Shown: one piece after another, positions 53,327-61,861 of the stretch | Layout of the letters: every line of letters starts with the position of its first letter | How positions within the stretch are numbered: the stretch's first letter is position 1 | Assembly: GCA_018676675.1 (NCBI GenBank) | Contig: JABHEG010000137.1 | Span: forward strand, 22,227 to 86,226 | Source: Lentisphaerota bacterium | GTDB taxonomy: Bacteria > Verrucomicrobiota > Lentisphaeria > Oligosphaerales > JABHEG01 | Length of the DNA stretch: 64,000 nucleotides | Reading direction: 5' to 3' | The notes under the pieces: generated by a model | Database searches by the model: none | Told to the model about the DNA's origin: nothing | The model's input: only the letters and a program-made list of their open reading frames with translations | Translations under genes and position numbers: made by a program

Positions 53327-54637
53327 ATGCCGAACGACGTGATGACCGTTGGTGCTGCCCGAGTGAACATCACCCCCGATGTCGGGACGCTGTTGGCAGG
53401 TTCTCTGTCACCGCGCACGTCGACAGGCGTTTCCAGTCCCCTCAATGCCAGCGCCGTGGTCATCGAAGCTCAAGGCTCCCGGTTGGCCTACGTCGCCTTG
53501 GACCTCATCTCACTTGAACGCGGCTACGGTGGGGACGAAGCCGTCCAGCTGGCATCGCAGGCAACGGGGATCCCCGAGACGCACATCTGTTTCGCCTGCA
53601 GCCATACGCATACCGGCCCCTACACGCGCAAGCGTCAGCCGCAATGCCTCAATGCAGACTGGATGTCAGCCCTCCCCGGCAGAATTGCTGAGGCCGTCAC
53701 CCAGGCCGACGCCAACCGCGTCCCGGCGCGAATGAGCCGCGCCCGGGCCTTTGAGAGCCGAATCCAACATAACCGCCGAATCCGCTTCAAGGACGGACGC
53801 CACGTCAACACCTGGCTCCTTGGACGTCATATCAACAGCGATCTCCAAGCCGTTTGCTCTGCGGGCCCGGTAGACCCCGAAATCGGGATGATGGCCTTCG
53901 ATGATCTGAACGGCGACCTCATCGCCCTGCTCTACCACTTCACGCTCCACGCAAACAGCGATTTCGGTCCCGAGTTCAGTGCCGACTACCCAGCCATTGT
54001 CTCGGACCGAATCCGGACGGAGTTCGGGGACCAGGTTGTTCCCCTCTTCCTGCCCGGTTGCTGCGCTGACATCAACCCCACCTTCCCACGTGATCATCGC
54101 ACAACCGGGAGCCATCTCGCCGACAGCATGATCCCTGCCCTCAAGGACCGCCGACCAATCAACACGAAAGTGACTCTCGGAGCCCAGAAACGTCTCGTCC
54201 GCATCCCACTCCGAGACCTGGACTTGGACCAGCATGAACGACTGGAGAAGTGTGGCTGGACAACGGAGCAGAACGAGTACTTCCTGAATGCTCAGAAGAA
54301 CCTGCGTGCCGAAGGAGTAACCGACGTAGAAACGTGGGTCCAAGCCTGGCACATCGGGGACACAGCCTTCATGGCTTTGCCGGGAGAGGTCTTCGTGGAC
54401 TGGCAAGTGCACACCAAGGGACACAGCCCCTTCCCCTGGACCTTCCCCATCGAGCTCAGCAACGACTCACTCGGTTACCTCATCACGCGCGATGCCTGGG
54501 AAGGTGGCGGCTACGAGGCACTCATCTCCTGGGGTACGTTCATCGACGTGGCCGGCGTCGAACTCATGGTCGACCGAGGCCTGGAAATGCTCCGTCAGCT
54601 CTACACCAAACGGCAACGCGCCCTGATGCAAGATTGA
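53327..54637 (+). CDS. Neutral-ceramidase-fold hydrolase-like protein (copy 1)
   Basis: About 436 aa from the ATG at 53327 with AAGGAAAG upstream. The N-terminus VGAARVNITPDVGTLLAG and the metal motif CSHTHTGPYTR match the N-terminal domain of neutral/alkaline ceramidases, but the protein is shorter than those enzymes (about 650-750 aa). A second His is in YHFTLHANSDFGPEFSADYP. Where ceramidases have the nucleophile Ser in GDVSPN, this protein has CCADINPTF, with Asn. Ceramide hydrolysis is therefore doubtful; a different amide or ester hydrolase is more likely. No signal peptide is present. It starts a rightward cluster and has a paralog at 57977. Confidence 0.8.
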   Translation: MPNDVMTVGAARVNITPDVGTLLAGSLSPRTSTGVSSPLNASAVVIEAQGSRLAYVALDLISLERGYGGDEAVQLASQATGIPETHICFACSHTHTGPYTRKRQPQCLNADWMSALPGRIAEAVTQADANRVPARMSRARAFESRIQHNRRIRFKDGRHVNTWLLGRHINSDLQAVCSAGPVDPEIGMMAFDDLNGDLIALLYHFTLHANSDFGPEFSADYPAIVSDRIRTEFGDQVVPLFLPGCCADINPTFPRDHRTTGSHLADSMIPALKDRRPINTKVTLGAQKRLVRIPLRDLDLDQHERLEKCGWTTEQNEYFLNAQKNLRAEGVTDVETWVQAWHIGDTAFMALPGEVFVDWQVHTKGHSPFPWTFPIELSNDSLGYLITRDAWEGGGYEALISWGTFIDVAGVELMVDRGLEMLRQLYTKRQRALMQD

Positions 54638-54657
54638 CACAGTAAAGGGAACCTGCC

Positions 54658-55734
54658 ATGCTCTATCGTCCGGATGCTGCTGAAGCTCGAGATAGGCTCA
54701 CCACCTGGTGGAATGGTGGCGACATCGGCCGGCCCGTGCTGCTGGTCAGCAGCCCCCGAAGCGAACGGCTGGAAGACGTGCCGGTCATGCCACCCCCAGA
54801 GGGCGTGCTCTGTGAACGTTACACAGCCAAAAGCCTCGAATTCAGAACCAACCTCGGTATCCGACAGGCCGGGGGGGTGGAGCTCTCAGGGGAGGCGATC
54901 CCAACAGCCAGCCCGTGCCTCGGCCCCAACTGCCTGGCGCTCTTCCTGGGTTGTGAGGGTGTAGAACAACCCGGTACGGTCTGGTTCAGACCGTGCCTGG
55001 AAGACACTGAATCCACGGCGTTCAACGCGGACCCGGACAACTGGCACTGGGGATTCCAGCGGGCCCTGCTGGATGGCTTGGTCAGCGCTGGCCAGGGCAA
55101 GTTCATGGTCACGTTCCCGGATCTCATCGAGGGCCTGGATACCCTCGCCGCCATGCGGGGAAGCCAGGAACTCCTCGTTGACCTCATCGAACGCCCCGAT
55201 TGGGTACACAAGGGTCTCGCTCGGATCTCAGAGCTCTACCACGAATACTACGATGCCGTCTACGAGCGGATCAAGGATGAGACGGGCGGTTCTCACTTCT
55301 GGCTGTGGGCCCCGGGGAAATGCGGCAAGTTCCAGTGCGATTTCTCCGCCATGATCTCCCCGGATATGTTCGGGGAATTCATGGTGCCGGTGCTTGAGGA
55401 CCTCTGCAACTACATCCCCTACAACCTGTACCATTGGGACGGGCCGGGGGCACTCATTCACCACGATCACCTGCTCTCCGTCGATGCGCTGCAAGCCCTT
55501 CAGTGGACGCCCGGCGCCGGCGCCGCTCCCGTGGACGATCCCAGCTGGTGGCCCTATTACCACAAGACCGTTGAGGCCGGCAAAAAGATGTGCGTGTTCG
55601 GATGCCGCAGCATCGATCAACTCAAAGCCATGAAGCGTGAGTTCGGCCCTCAACTCAAACAGTTCGCCATCCGCAAACACTGCCCGACGCGAGCAGAGGC
55701 CGAGGAGTTCATCCGCACGGCCTACGTTGATTGA
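54658..55734 (+). CDS. Uroporphyrinogen-decarboxylase-like protein
   Basis: About 358 aa; the ATG follows AAAGGGAA, 20 bases after the previous stop. The barrel has features of the URO-D/corrinoid-methyltransferase superfamily: FMVTFPDLIEGLDTLAAMRG, SHFWLWAPGKCGKFQCDFSA, FMVPVLEDLCNYIPYNLYHW, GALIHHDHLLSVDALQALQW and CVFGCRSIDQLKAM. The conserved N-terminal Arg-rich motif of true HemE is absent, so haem synthesis is unlikely. In many anaerobe genomes such proteins are methyltransferases using corrinoid cofactors, but no corrinoid protein is nearby. Role in the cluster is unknown. Confidence 0.75.
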   Translation: MLYRPDAAEARDRLTTWWNGGDIGRPVLLVSSPRSERLEDVPVMPPPEGVLCERYTAKSLEFRTNLGIRQAGGVELSGEAIPTASPCLGPNCLALFLGCEGVEQPGTVWFRPCLEDTESTAFNADPDNWHWGFQRALLDGLVSAGQGKFMVTFPDLIEGLDTLAAMRGSQELLVDLIERPDWVHKGLARISELYHEYYDAVYERIKDETGGSHFWLWAPGKCGKFQCDFSAMISPDMFGEFMVPVLEDLCNYIPYNLYHWDGPGALIHHDHLLSVDALQALQWTPGAGAAPVDDPSWWPYYHKTVEAGKKMCVFGCRSIDQLKAMKREFGPQLKQFAIRKHCPTRAEAEEFIRTAYVD

Positions 55735-55879
55735 GTCGCGGAACTGTTGATTTCGGGGACTCCTCTGCGTATGCTTGGCGCCACGGGACTGGTCATAGGT
55801 CTCCGGGGCAGTTGTGAGGTATGAAGAGTCGTTAATCTGGCGTTCCATAGTTGGTCCTGAGCGGACGGGAGTTTGGCTA

Positions 55880-57865
55880 ATGCACATTCCGAAGTGGGCT
55901 CTGTTTTTCGATTTCCACACCATGCCGGCGAATCCGGATGTCGGCAAAGCGTTCGACATGGACGCCATCACGGACTGGATTGCCGAGTGCGGGGTTGACT
56001 TCATTGTCTTCCCGGCCCGGTGTAATCTGGGAACAGCCTATTACCCCACCAAGCTGGGCATCCCCCATGACGCAATGGAAGGAGACCTCTACGGTGACCT
56101 GGTGGCGGCCTGCCATGCGCGAGACATCGCGATCTCAGCTTACATCAACGTCGGACTGAGCCACGAGGAATGCTACCGTCACCGGGACTGGGCTGTGCTG
56201 CCCGCGGACGGCCGCAGCTACCGGGAACCCTTCGGTAACTCCTTCTTCCGCCAGATGTGCTACAACACAGGATACGCCGATCATGTCACCGAGATGGCCC
56301 GGGAAGTCGCGGACTGGTACGGCGTGGACGGGTTCTTCTTCGACTGCTTCCACACGCAACCCTGCATCGGCATCGAATGCATGGAGAAGATGAAGGCAGA
56401 AGGCGTCGACTTCACCGATCCCATTCAACTCAACGACTTCAACTACCGCAAGATGCTGACCATGGCCCGGAAGCTCTCCGACGGTGTCCGGGCCATCGAT
56501 CCCGAATTGCTCCTCTACTTCAACGGAGTCGACTACGAAGCGCAGGCCGAACTCGGGACCTACCTGGAACTCGAGTGTCTGCCGCAAGGCGGCTGGGGTT
56601 ACGAGCTGCTCCCCATGATCTCACGCTACATGCGCACACTTGGCAAGCCTGTCCTGAACATGACCGGGCGCTTCCAGAAAAGCTGGGGAGACTTTGGGGG
56701 CGTCCGAACCAAGGCCAGTGTCGAGTACGACTGTATCTACGGCATCGCGAATGGCGTTGCCCCGACCATTGGCGACCACTTCCATCCACGCGGAGATCTG
56801 AATCGAGCCGTCATGGCTATGGATAAAGCCGTCTATGCAGGCCTTCAGCCGCTTCAGCCCTGGATAGAAGGCGCCGAGCCGGTGGTGGAGATGGCGAACG
56901 TGATGAAGTGTGGCTATCCCGGCTATCAATGGGCAGGCGGCGCACGACCGCAGAAGAAGAATCTCGCGGTACAGGCCACGAAGTCGGCGACGCGCGTCCT
57001 CGCGGAACTGAACATGCAGTTCGACAACGTCACCCTGGCAGCACCGTGGGACAAGTACAAAATCCTGGTCCTCCCCGACGAAGTCGACGTCAGTGCAGAC
57101 ATGGCAAAGCGGCTGCAAGCGCACCTTGACCACGGTGGTGCGATCATCTCAACCGGTTACTCAGGCCTCGACGAAACACGGTCCCAGTTCGTGCTGGATG
57201 CCTGGGGGGTCGACTACCAGGGCGACGATCCGTTCGACCCGGCGTATGTCGCTTTTGGCCCGGAGTTCACCGATGGAATGCCGGATATGCCCGTGACGCT
57301 ATACGAGAAGGGCACAGACATCGCCGCCAAGCCAGGCACGGACGTCCTCGCGACCATTGTGGCCCCGTACTACAACAATGAATGGGACGGACGCCATGGG
57401 AGCCGGTACACGCCCCCCGACACCGACACCGGCCGACCAGCGGTGACTGTCTGTGGTCGGGTCGCTCACGTGAGTCATCCGGTGTTCCGGACCTATTTCA
57501 ACAGCGGCGCCCTGCCGATGCGGCAGATCATCGCCAACCTGCTGGACCGCTTCCTGCCTGAGCCATTGACCCGAACGCCCGGTGCCCCGGCCTTCAGTCG
57601 CGTGACTGTTACCTCACAGCCGGGACGCCGAATGGTCTACGTCCTGGCCTACCTGCCGGAATCACGCGGCGCGGGAATCAACATGATCGAAGAGCCGCTT
57701 GAGCTGAATGACTTCACGATAGGCCTGCGCCTGGATGAACGCCTCCCGAAAAAGGTCTATCTGGCCCCAGGCTGTGAAGAACTCGCGTTCACCATCGACG
57801 GCAACTACGCGACTGTCACGATCCCCAAAGTGAAGGGCTGGTCCGTGGTCGTGTTCGACGAGTAG
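55880..57865 (+). CDS. GHL6-type glycosidase-like protein with trimerisation-like domain
   Basis: About 661 aa from the ATG at 55880 with GGGAGT upstream; the GTG at 55814 is less likely. The N-terminal barrel (about 5-330) shows KWALFFDFHTMPANPDVG, CGVDFIVFPARCNLGTAYYP, LVAACHARDIAISAYINVGL, WYGVDGFFFDCFHTQPCIG and YLELECLPQGGWGYELLPM, consistent with hypothetical glycosyl hydrolase 6 (GHL6, related to fucosidase barrels). The middle part (about 370-520; KYKILVLPDEVDVSADMAKR, HLDHGGAIISTGYSGLDETR) resembles the beta-galactosidase trimerisation domain. No signal peptide is present, so the substrate is probably an imported oligosaccharide. Confidence 0.78.
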   Translation: MHIPKWALFFDFHTMPANPDVGKAFDMDAITDWIAECGVDFIVFPARCNLGTAYYPTKLGIPHDAMEGDLYGDLVAACHARDIAISAYINVGLSHEECYRHRDWAVLPADGRSYREPFGNSFFRQMCYNTGYADHVTEMAREVADWYGVDGFFFDCFHTQPCIGIECMEKMKAEGVDFTDPIQLNDFNYRKMLTMARKLSDGVRAIDPELLLYFNGVDYEAQAELGTYLELECLPQGGWGYELLPMISRYMRTLGKPVLNMTGRFQKSWGDFGGVRTKASVEYDCIYGIANGVAPTIGDHFHPRGDLNRAVMAMDKAVYAGLQPLQPWIEGAEPVVEMANVMKCGYPGYQWAGGARPQKKNLAVQATKSATRVLAELNMQFDNVTLAAPWDKYKILVLPDEVDVSADMAKRLQAHLDHGGAIISTGYSGLDETRSQFVLDAWGVDYQGDDPFDPAYVAFGPEFTDGMPDMPVTLYEKGTDIAAKPGTDVLATIVAPYYNNEWDGRHGSRYTPPDTDTGRPAVTVCGRVAHVSHPVFRTYFNSGALPMRQIIANLLDRFLPEPLTRTPGAPAFSRVTVTSQPGRRMVYVLAYLPESRGAGINMIEEPLELNDFTIGLRLDERLPKKVYLAPGCEELAFTIDGNYATVTIPKVKGWSVVVFDE

Positions 57866-57976
57866 GAGGATCTGTGACGCGACGCTCTGCGGTCGTAGCG
57901 CATGAGCAGTGTGATACGTTGCTGACCGTCAGACACGTGATCAGCGTTCACTCCCCTCCGAAATCAGGAGTTAGAA

Positions 57977-59275
57977 ATGCGAGTTGGCTTCGCGACTCTA
58001 GACATCACCCCCGAGATCGGGAGCGACATTCCCGGAGGATTCAGTCCCCGGGTCTCGACCGGGATCAGAGATCCGTTGCAGGCCCAGGCGTGTGTGGTTG
58101 AGGGCGATGATGACCGCCTCCTGGCCGTTGTGAGTGTAGACGCTGTGTGGGTGCCGGATGCGACCGTTGCGGCCGCTCGCGAACGTGCGTGCGCTGAGAC
58201 CGAGCTGAACGAACGGGACATCTGCATCGCGGCGACACACACTCATTGCGGCGGCCCCAGCCACAGTGTCCTGGGAACTGATGTAAACCCGACCTACTCA
58301 GATCTTCTCGCCGAGAGGATCTCAGAAGCCGTCGTGTCTGCCCTGGGGCAACGCGTTGAGGCAGAGCTGATCGAGGCAGCAGACGATTGTCCCGACTGGG
58401 CCTTCAACCGGCGCTGGGTTTTGCCCGACGGCTCGCACAAAACCAACCCCGGGAAGGACAATCCCGAGGTCCTGCACCCCGCCGGACCAGTCGATCCTGA
58501 ATTGCGCGTGTTGGCATTTCGTGACACGCAGGGGACGTGGCTCGGGGCCATCACCAATTACACCTGCCACAGCACGGTCATGTGGGGAAGTGAATTCTCT
58601 GCAGACTACGCAGGCTGTTGGCGCAATGCCCTGGCCGAACGAAGCGGCAATGCCGCATTCTGCATGGTGTTCCTCAACGGGGCCTGTGGAGATATCAATC
58701 AGTTCGACTTCGCGAACCCGGACGTACGTGAAGCGGGCCCGGAATGGGCAAAACGCATGGGGGCAGCGCTGGCCGATTGCACCTGGAAGTCGATGACGTG
58801 CGAAGAGGGCAACAGGAAGAAGGCCCTGTTCTGCAATTCGGCCCATGGGGAAGTGACCGTGCCCTGCCGCGTGCCGACTCCCGAGCAGCTTGCCGCAGAT
58901 CAAGCATTGGCGACCTCGGATGAAGACTGGACATCCGCCAAGTGGCAGGCACGTGACCGACTGCTGCTGGCCGAGCGCCTCGGTGACGCAACGACCAGTG
59001 AACAACCGATCGACGTTTACCGCATCGGTGAGACACTCATCGCGGCCGCTCCCTGGCAACCCTTCTGTGAGTACGGGTTGCGCTTGAAGGCCGACGCAGG
59101 GAAACCGTTGATGGTAGCAACGTTCGCAAACGGCGGATGCGGATACGTCCCCACTCCGGCCGGCTTCGAAGGCGGGGGATACGAACCCACCCTCTGTCGA
59201 GGCAGCTTCCTCGCTCCTTCCGCCGGGGACCTGATGACCGGGGCACTGCTGGACCTGAGCCGGGGGCTGAGCTGA
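57977..59275 (+). CDS. Neutral-ceramidase-fold hydrolase-like protein (copy 2)
   Basis: About 432 aa; the ATG follows CAGGAGTTAGAA. The start MRVGFATLDITPEIGSDIPG, the metal motif IAATHTHCGGPSHS and TNYTCHSTVMWGSEFSADYA parallel copy 1 at 53327. The position of the ceramidase nucleophile reads GACGDINQF, again Asn instead of Ser. No signal peptide is visible. It overlaps the next gene by one base (TGATG), so the two are co-translated. Presence of two diverged copies within 4.7 kb suggests two related substrates or steps. The family name should not be taken as evidence for ceramide hydrolysis. Confidence 0.8.
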   Translation: MRVGFATLDITPEIGSDIPGGFSPRVSTGIRDPLQAQACVVEGDDDRLLAVVSVDAVWVPDATVAAARERACAETELNERDICIAATHTHCGGPSHSVLGTDVNPTYSDLLAERISEAVVSALGQRVEAELIEAADDCPDWAFNRRWVLPDGSHKTNPGKDNPEVLHPAGPVDPELRVLAFRDTQGTWLGAITNYTCHSTVMWGSEFSADYAGCWRNALAERSGNAAFCMVFLNGACGDINQFDFANPDVREAGPEWAKRMGAALADCTWKSMTCEEGNRKKALFCNSAHGEVTVPCRVPTPEQLAADQALATSDEDWTSAKWQARDRLLLAERLGDATTSEQPIDVYRIGETLIAAAPWQPFCEYGLRLKADAGKPLMVATFANGGCGYVPTPAGFEGGGYEPTLCRGSFLAPSAGDLMTGALLDLSRGLS

Positions 59276-60552
59276 TGACGGCGATCACTGAAGCAGCTCG
59301 ACAGACACCGGTAGCCGAAGACTGCGACGTCGTCGTCTGTGGCGGAGGACCGGCTGGAGTAGCGGCCGCCCTGGCCGCGGCTCGAGCTGGAGCGCGGACA
59401 CGCCTGATCGAGCTCCACGGCAGTCTGGGCGGAATCTGGACCGTCGGCCGCATGGCGTTCGTCTGCGGCATGCACGCGAGTAAGAACGGTATCCTGATGG
59501 AGATCGTGAACGGCCTGAAAGCGCGCAACGCGGTCGGGCTGTCCGGATTGGCTTTCGACGTCGAGGAAACCAAGCTCCTGTTGGAGGAGATGTGTCTGGA
59601 GGCGGGAGTCACCATTCGCCTGCACACCCGCGTAGTCGACACGATCCGCAACGCTGAGAACCGTATCACGTGCGCGATCACAGAATCCAAGTCCGGCCGC
59701 GAAGCCTGGCGGGCGCCGGTCTTCATCGACTGCACCGGTGACGGTGACCTCGGTGCGCGCGCGGGTTGTACGTTCTCCGTGGGGCGCCCGGGAAGCGGAG
59801 AAACGCAGCCGATGAGCTTCATCGCGGTTGTCACGGGGATCGAACTCGAAGCGATCCGGCAGTTCACCAATGCACGTCGGCCCGAGGACGGACAATCCAG
59901 AATCAGCCACAAGAAGAGACTCCAGACGCTGCTGACGGAAGCCGGGACGCCACCATCTTACAGCCACCCAACCCTGTTCCACATCCACGACAACCTGTTC
60001 CTGATGATGTCAAACCACGAGTACGGGATGTCGGGGATCGACGCCGACCACCTCACGCAGTCAACGCTGCGCGGCCGAACAGAAGTACATGCTCAGATGG
60101 CGGCACTGCGGAAGGTCGGGGGGCCATGGAAGGACATCCGTATCGTGGCGACATCGGATCAGATCGGCGTCCGGGAAGCACGTCGGATCAAGGGGCGATA
60201 CGCGGTGACGGTCGACGATCTCGTATCCGGTGTCCGCCATCCGGATGCCGCCACACGGTGCCACTTCTGCGTCGATGTCCACGCCACGAATCCAGCCAAA
60301 GGGAAAGGGCTGGGCAATGAAGGAGTCAAAGCAAAGCCCTACGACATCCCCATCCGAGCCCTGATTGCAGCTGATGTGGACGGTCTCATGATGGCAGGCC
60401 GATGCATCAGTGGCGATTTCCTTGCCCACGCCAGCTACCGAGTGACCGCGGATGCTGTCCCCATGGGCGAAGCCGCGGGAAAAGTCGCGGCCGCGGCTGC
60501 CCGAACCGATCGCCTGCCGCAGGATGTCCCGTGGGACGAGGTGGGGAAGTAA
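59275..60552 (+). CDS. FAD-dependent oxidoreductase (FAD_oxidored family)
   Basis: About 425 aa from the ATG at 59275, which overlaps the previous stop; the ORF-track start at 59137 lies within that gene. The FAD-binding Rossmann is CDVVVCGGGPAGVAAALAAA, followed by an acidic ribose-binding strand (TRLIELHGSLGGIWT), the FIDCTGDGDLGARAG motif near the middle and the C-terminal FAD contact GLMMAGRCISGDFLAHASYR. This matches the FAD_oxidored (PF12831) type. A Cys in RMAFVCGMH lies where some members carry a substrate-proximal residue. No signal peptide is present. It probably performs a redox step in the same pathway as the URO-D-like and glycosidase-like proteins. Confidence 0.88.
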   Translation: MTAITEAARQTPVAEDCDVVVCGGGPAGVAAALAAARAGARTRLIELHGSLGGIWTVGRMAFVCGMHASKNGILMEIVNGLKARNAVGLSGLAFDVEETKLLLEEMCLEAGVTIRLHTRVVDTIRNAENRITCAITESKSGREAWRAPVFIDCTGDGDLGARAGCTFSVGRPGSGETQPMSFIAVVTGIELEAIRQFTNARRPEDGQSRISHKKRLQTLLTEAGTPPSYSHPTLFHIHDNLFLMMSNHEYGMSGIDADHLTQSTLRGRTEVHAQMAALRKVGGPWKDIRIVATSDQIGVREARRIKGRYAVTVDDLVSGVRHPDAATRCHFCVDVHATNPAKGKGLGNEGVKAKPYDIPIRALIAADVDGLMMAGRCISGDFLAHASYRVTADAVPMGEAAGKVAAAAARTDRLPQDVPWDEVGK

Positions 60553-61192
60553 CTCAGTCGCTCGTCTGAAACTCCGGGCTATCTGTCAGAGCCGCGACTT
60601 CCTACGGGAGCGGTTGTCTTTGCCTGAACCGAGCCGCGCACAACGTAAGCGGTCTTCCCCGCTCAACATGGAAAGCCCCCTCCCCAGTTGGTCAGGGCTC
60701 TGCCGGAGCCGAGCTGCGTCCCGCCGCCGCGCATACGCCTCAATCCAAGCCGTAACTCATTGCAGCAGAAGGCACGGGGCTCTGCCCCAAGACCCCGCCG
60801 GGGAAGAAACTCTCCCCCGGACCCCGCGTGCTGGTGTCGCGAACGCCAGGTGACCAGGCCCACCTGACCTTCGCGCCCCCGGTAGCCGCCGCTCGCGCGA
60901 CGGGCGCCCACGTAGACGGTGGCCGTGACACCATCGTCTGTCGTAATGTATTACACTGTCCAAGAATAGGTTGCGCCTCAGCTTGATGCGAATGCGCGAC
61001 TCACGGAAGCGAACTTCCTGTGCCTGGGCCCCGCCTGGGGCCGCCAAGATGCTGAACAGAAGGGCGCCAACTCGGCATCCCTTCCACCTGGGAACGCCGA
61101 GTTCCAGCTCGGCACCGCCCTCCGTATCCGCTGTCTGGCATTCCGGCCATCCCTGACCGGCTATCGTCCCGGACCATCACGAAAGCACCGGT
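60553..61192 (-). other. Gene-poor region with repeat element and a possible gene remnant
   Basis: About 640 bases without an intact gene. Near 60771-60828 lies a GC-rich element (ggcacggggctctgccccaa, then ccggggaagaaactctcccc) with two hairpins. On the - strand around 60880-61110 a signal-peptide-like frame (VGALLFSILAAPGGAQAQEV) continues as FRESRIRIKLRRNLFLD without a good start, and other frames carry on at TTDDGVTATVYVGARRASGG. This may be a decayed secreted-protein gene, but no family was recognised. Confidence 0.4.
60771..60828. repeat. GC-rich hairpin repeat element
   Basis: It contains ggggc-tct-gcccc (60776-60788) and a second stem ccgggg/ccccgg just after. This style of short dispersed element (gggg.. 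followed by aaga..ctcccccgg) occurs between genes in many high-GC genomes; only one copy is seen in the window. Confidence 0.35.
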
Positions 61193-61861
61193 TCATTCCT
61201 GGTCCTGAGGATTCGCGTGCTCCTTCCGACCTTCCTCCCTCCACCAGTCCTGCCAACGCTTGATGTAGGGCTCCTCGTCCTTCAGGAAGACGGGCTTTCC
61301 CGGAGCCCAGTCGCCTTCTCGCCCAAACGTCTCTGCGAGCCCCATCAGACATTGGTATCTGACGTCCTGATCAGCATCTTCGAGCCCGGAGACGAGACCA
61401 GGAACTCCCCCGCGGAGCGATATGAAGTCATCGAGCGAATCCCAGAACTCAGAGGAGGAGGGTTCGAGTTCCGCCAGCGAAGCAATCAGGAGCGACTCGA
61501 TACATTTCTCTACGTCTTGCTGGTCCGGGATCTTCCCGAGGAGGCGGGCTACAGCCCCCGAATCTCCAATACGGATCACGGAGTGCCAGTAGTTTGCGGG
61601 CCTGTACCAGTCCTCGCCATCCCGCGGCTCATTCAGGAACAGAACAACAGTCTCGCCCGGGGCAAGTTCCTCCGGCGTCTCACCGGCAGGCAAGGCACCT
61701 GCTTCCAGAGCTCCGAGGTGCTCCACCACGATGTTGTCATCTTGAGTCCTCCCTTTGAGCACTCGTTCAACCGCCATCCCAACGCGACGACGACTGAATC
61801 TCGTTACCGCCCCATCCTTCACAAAGGTAATCTCCTGGCCTCCAGACTGTTCCGAGCCGAC
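61193..61861 (-). CDS. Second copy of the HEAT-like protein, read after a -1 shift
   Basis: About 222 residues in the frame that continues from the upstream gene after a -1 shift at 61861-61867. Parallel blocks with copy 1 include VVLFLNEPRDGEDWYRPANY (against VVLLHDREEGEDYYTLVNDY), HSVIRIGDSGAVARLLG (QSVIHIGESEAVTRLLA), VPGLVSGLEDADQDVRYQCL (VPDLVAGLEDTDQRVRHQCL) and YIKRWQDWWREEG. It lacks part of the repeat section of copy 1. It has no good start of its own, since the ORF-track Met at 62026 lies within copy 1. Either a frameshifted duplicate, an assembly error or a product of recoding. Confidence 0.65.
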   Translation of the reverse strand, partial: VGSEQSGGQEITFVKDGAVTRFSRRRVGMAVERVLKGRTQDDNIVVEHLGALEAGALPAGETPEELAPGETVVLFLNEPRDGEDWYRPANYWHSVIRIGDSGAVARLLGKIPDQQDVEKCIESLLIASLAELEPSSSEFWDSLDDFISLRGGVPGLVSGLEDADQDVRYQCLMGLAETFGREGDWAPGKPVFLKDEEPYIKRWQDWWREEGRKEHANPQDQE

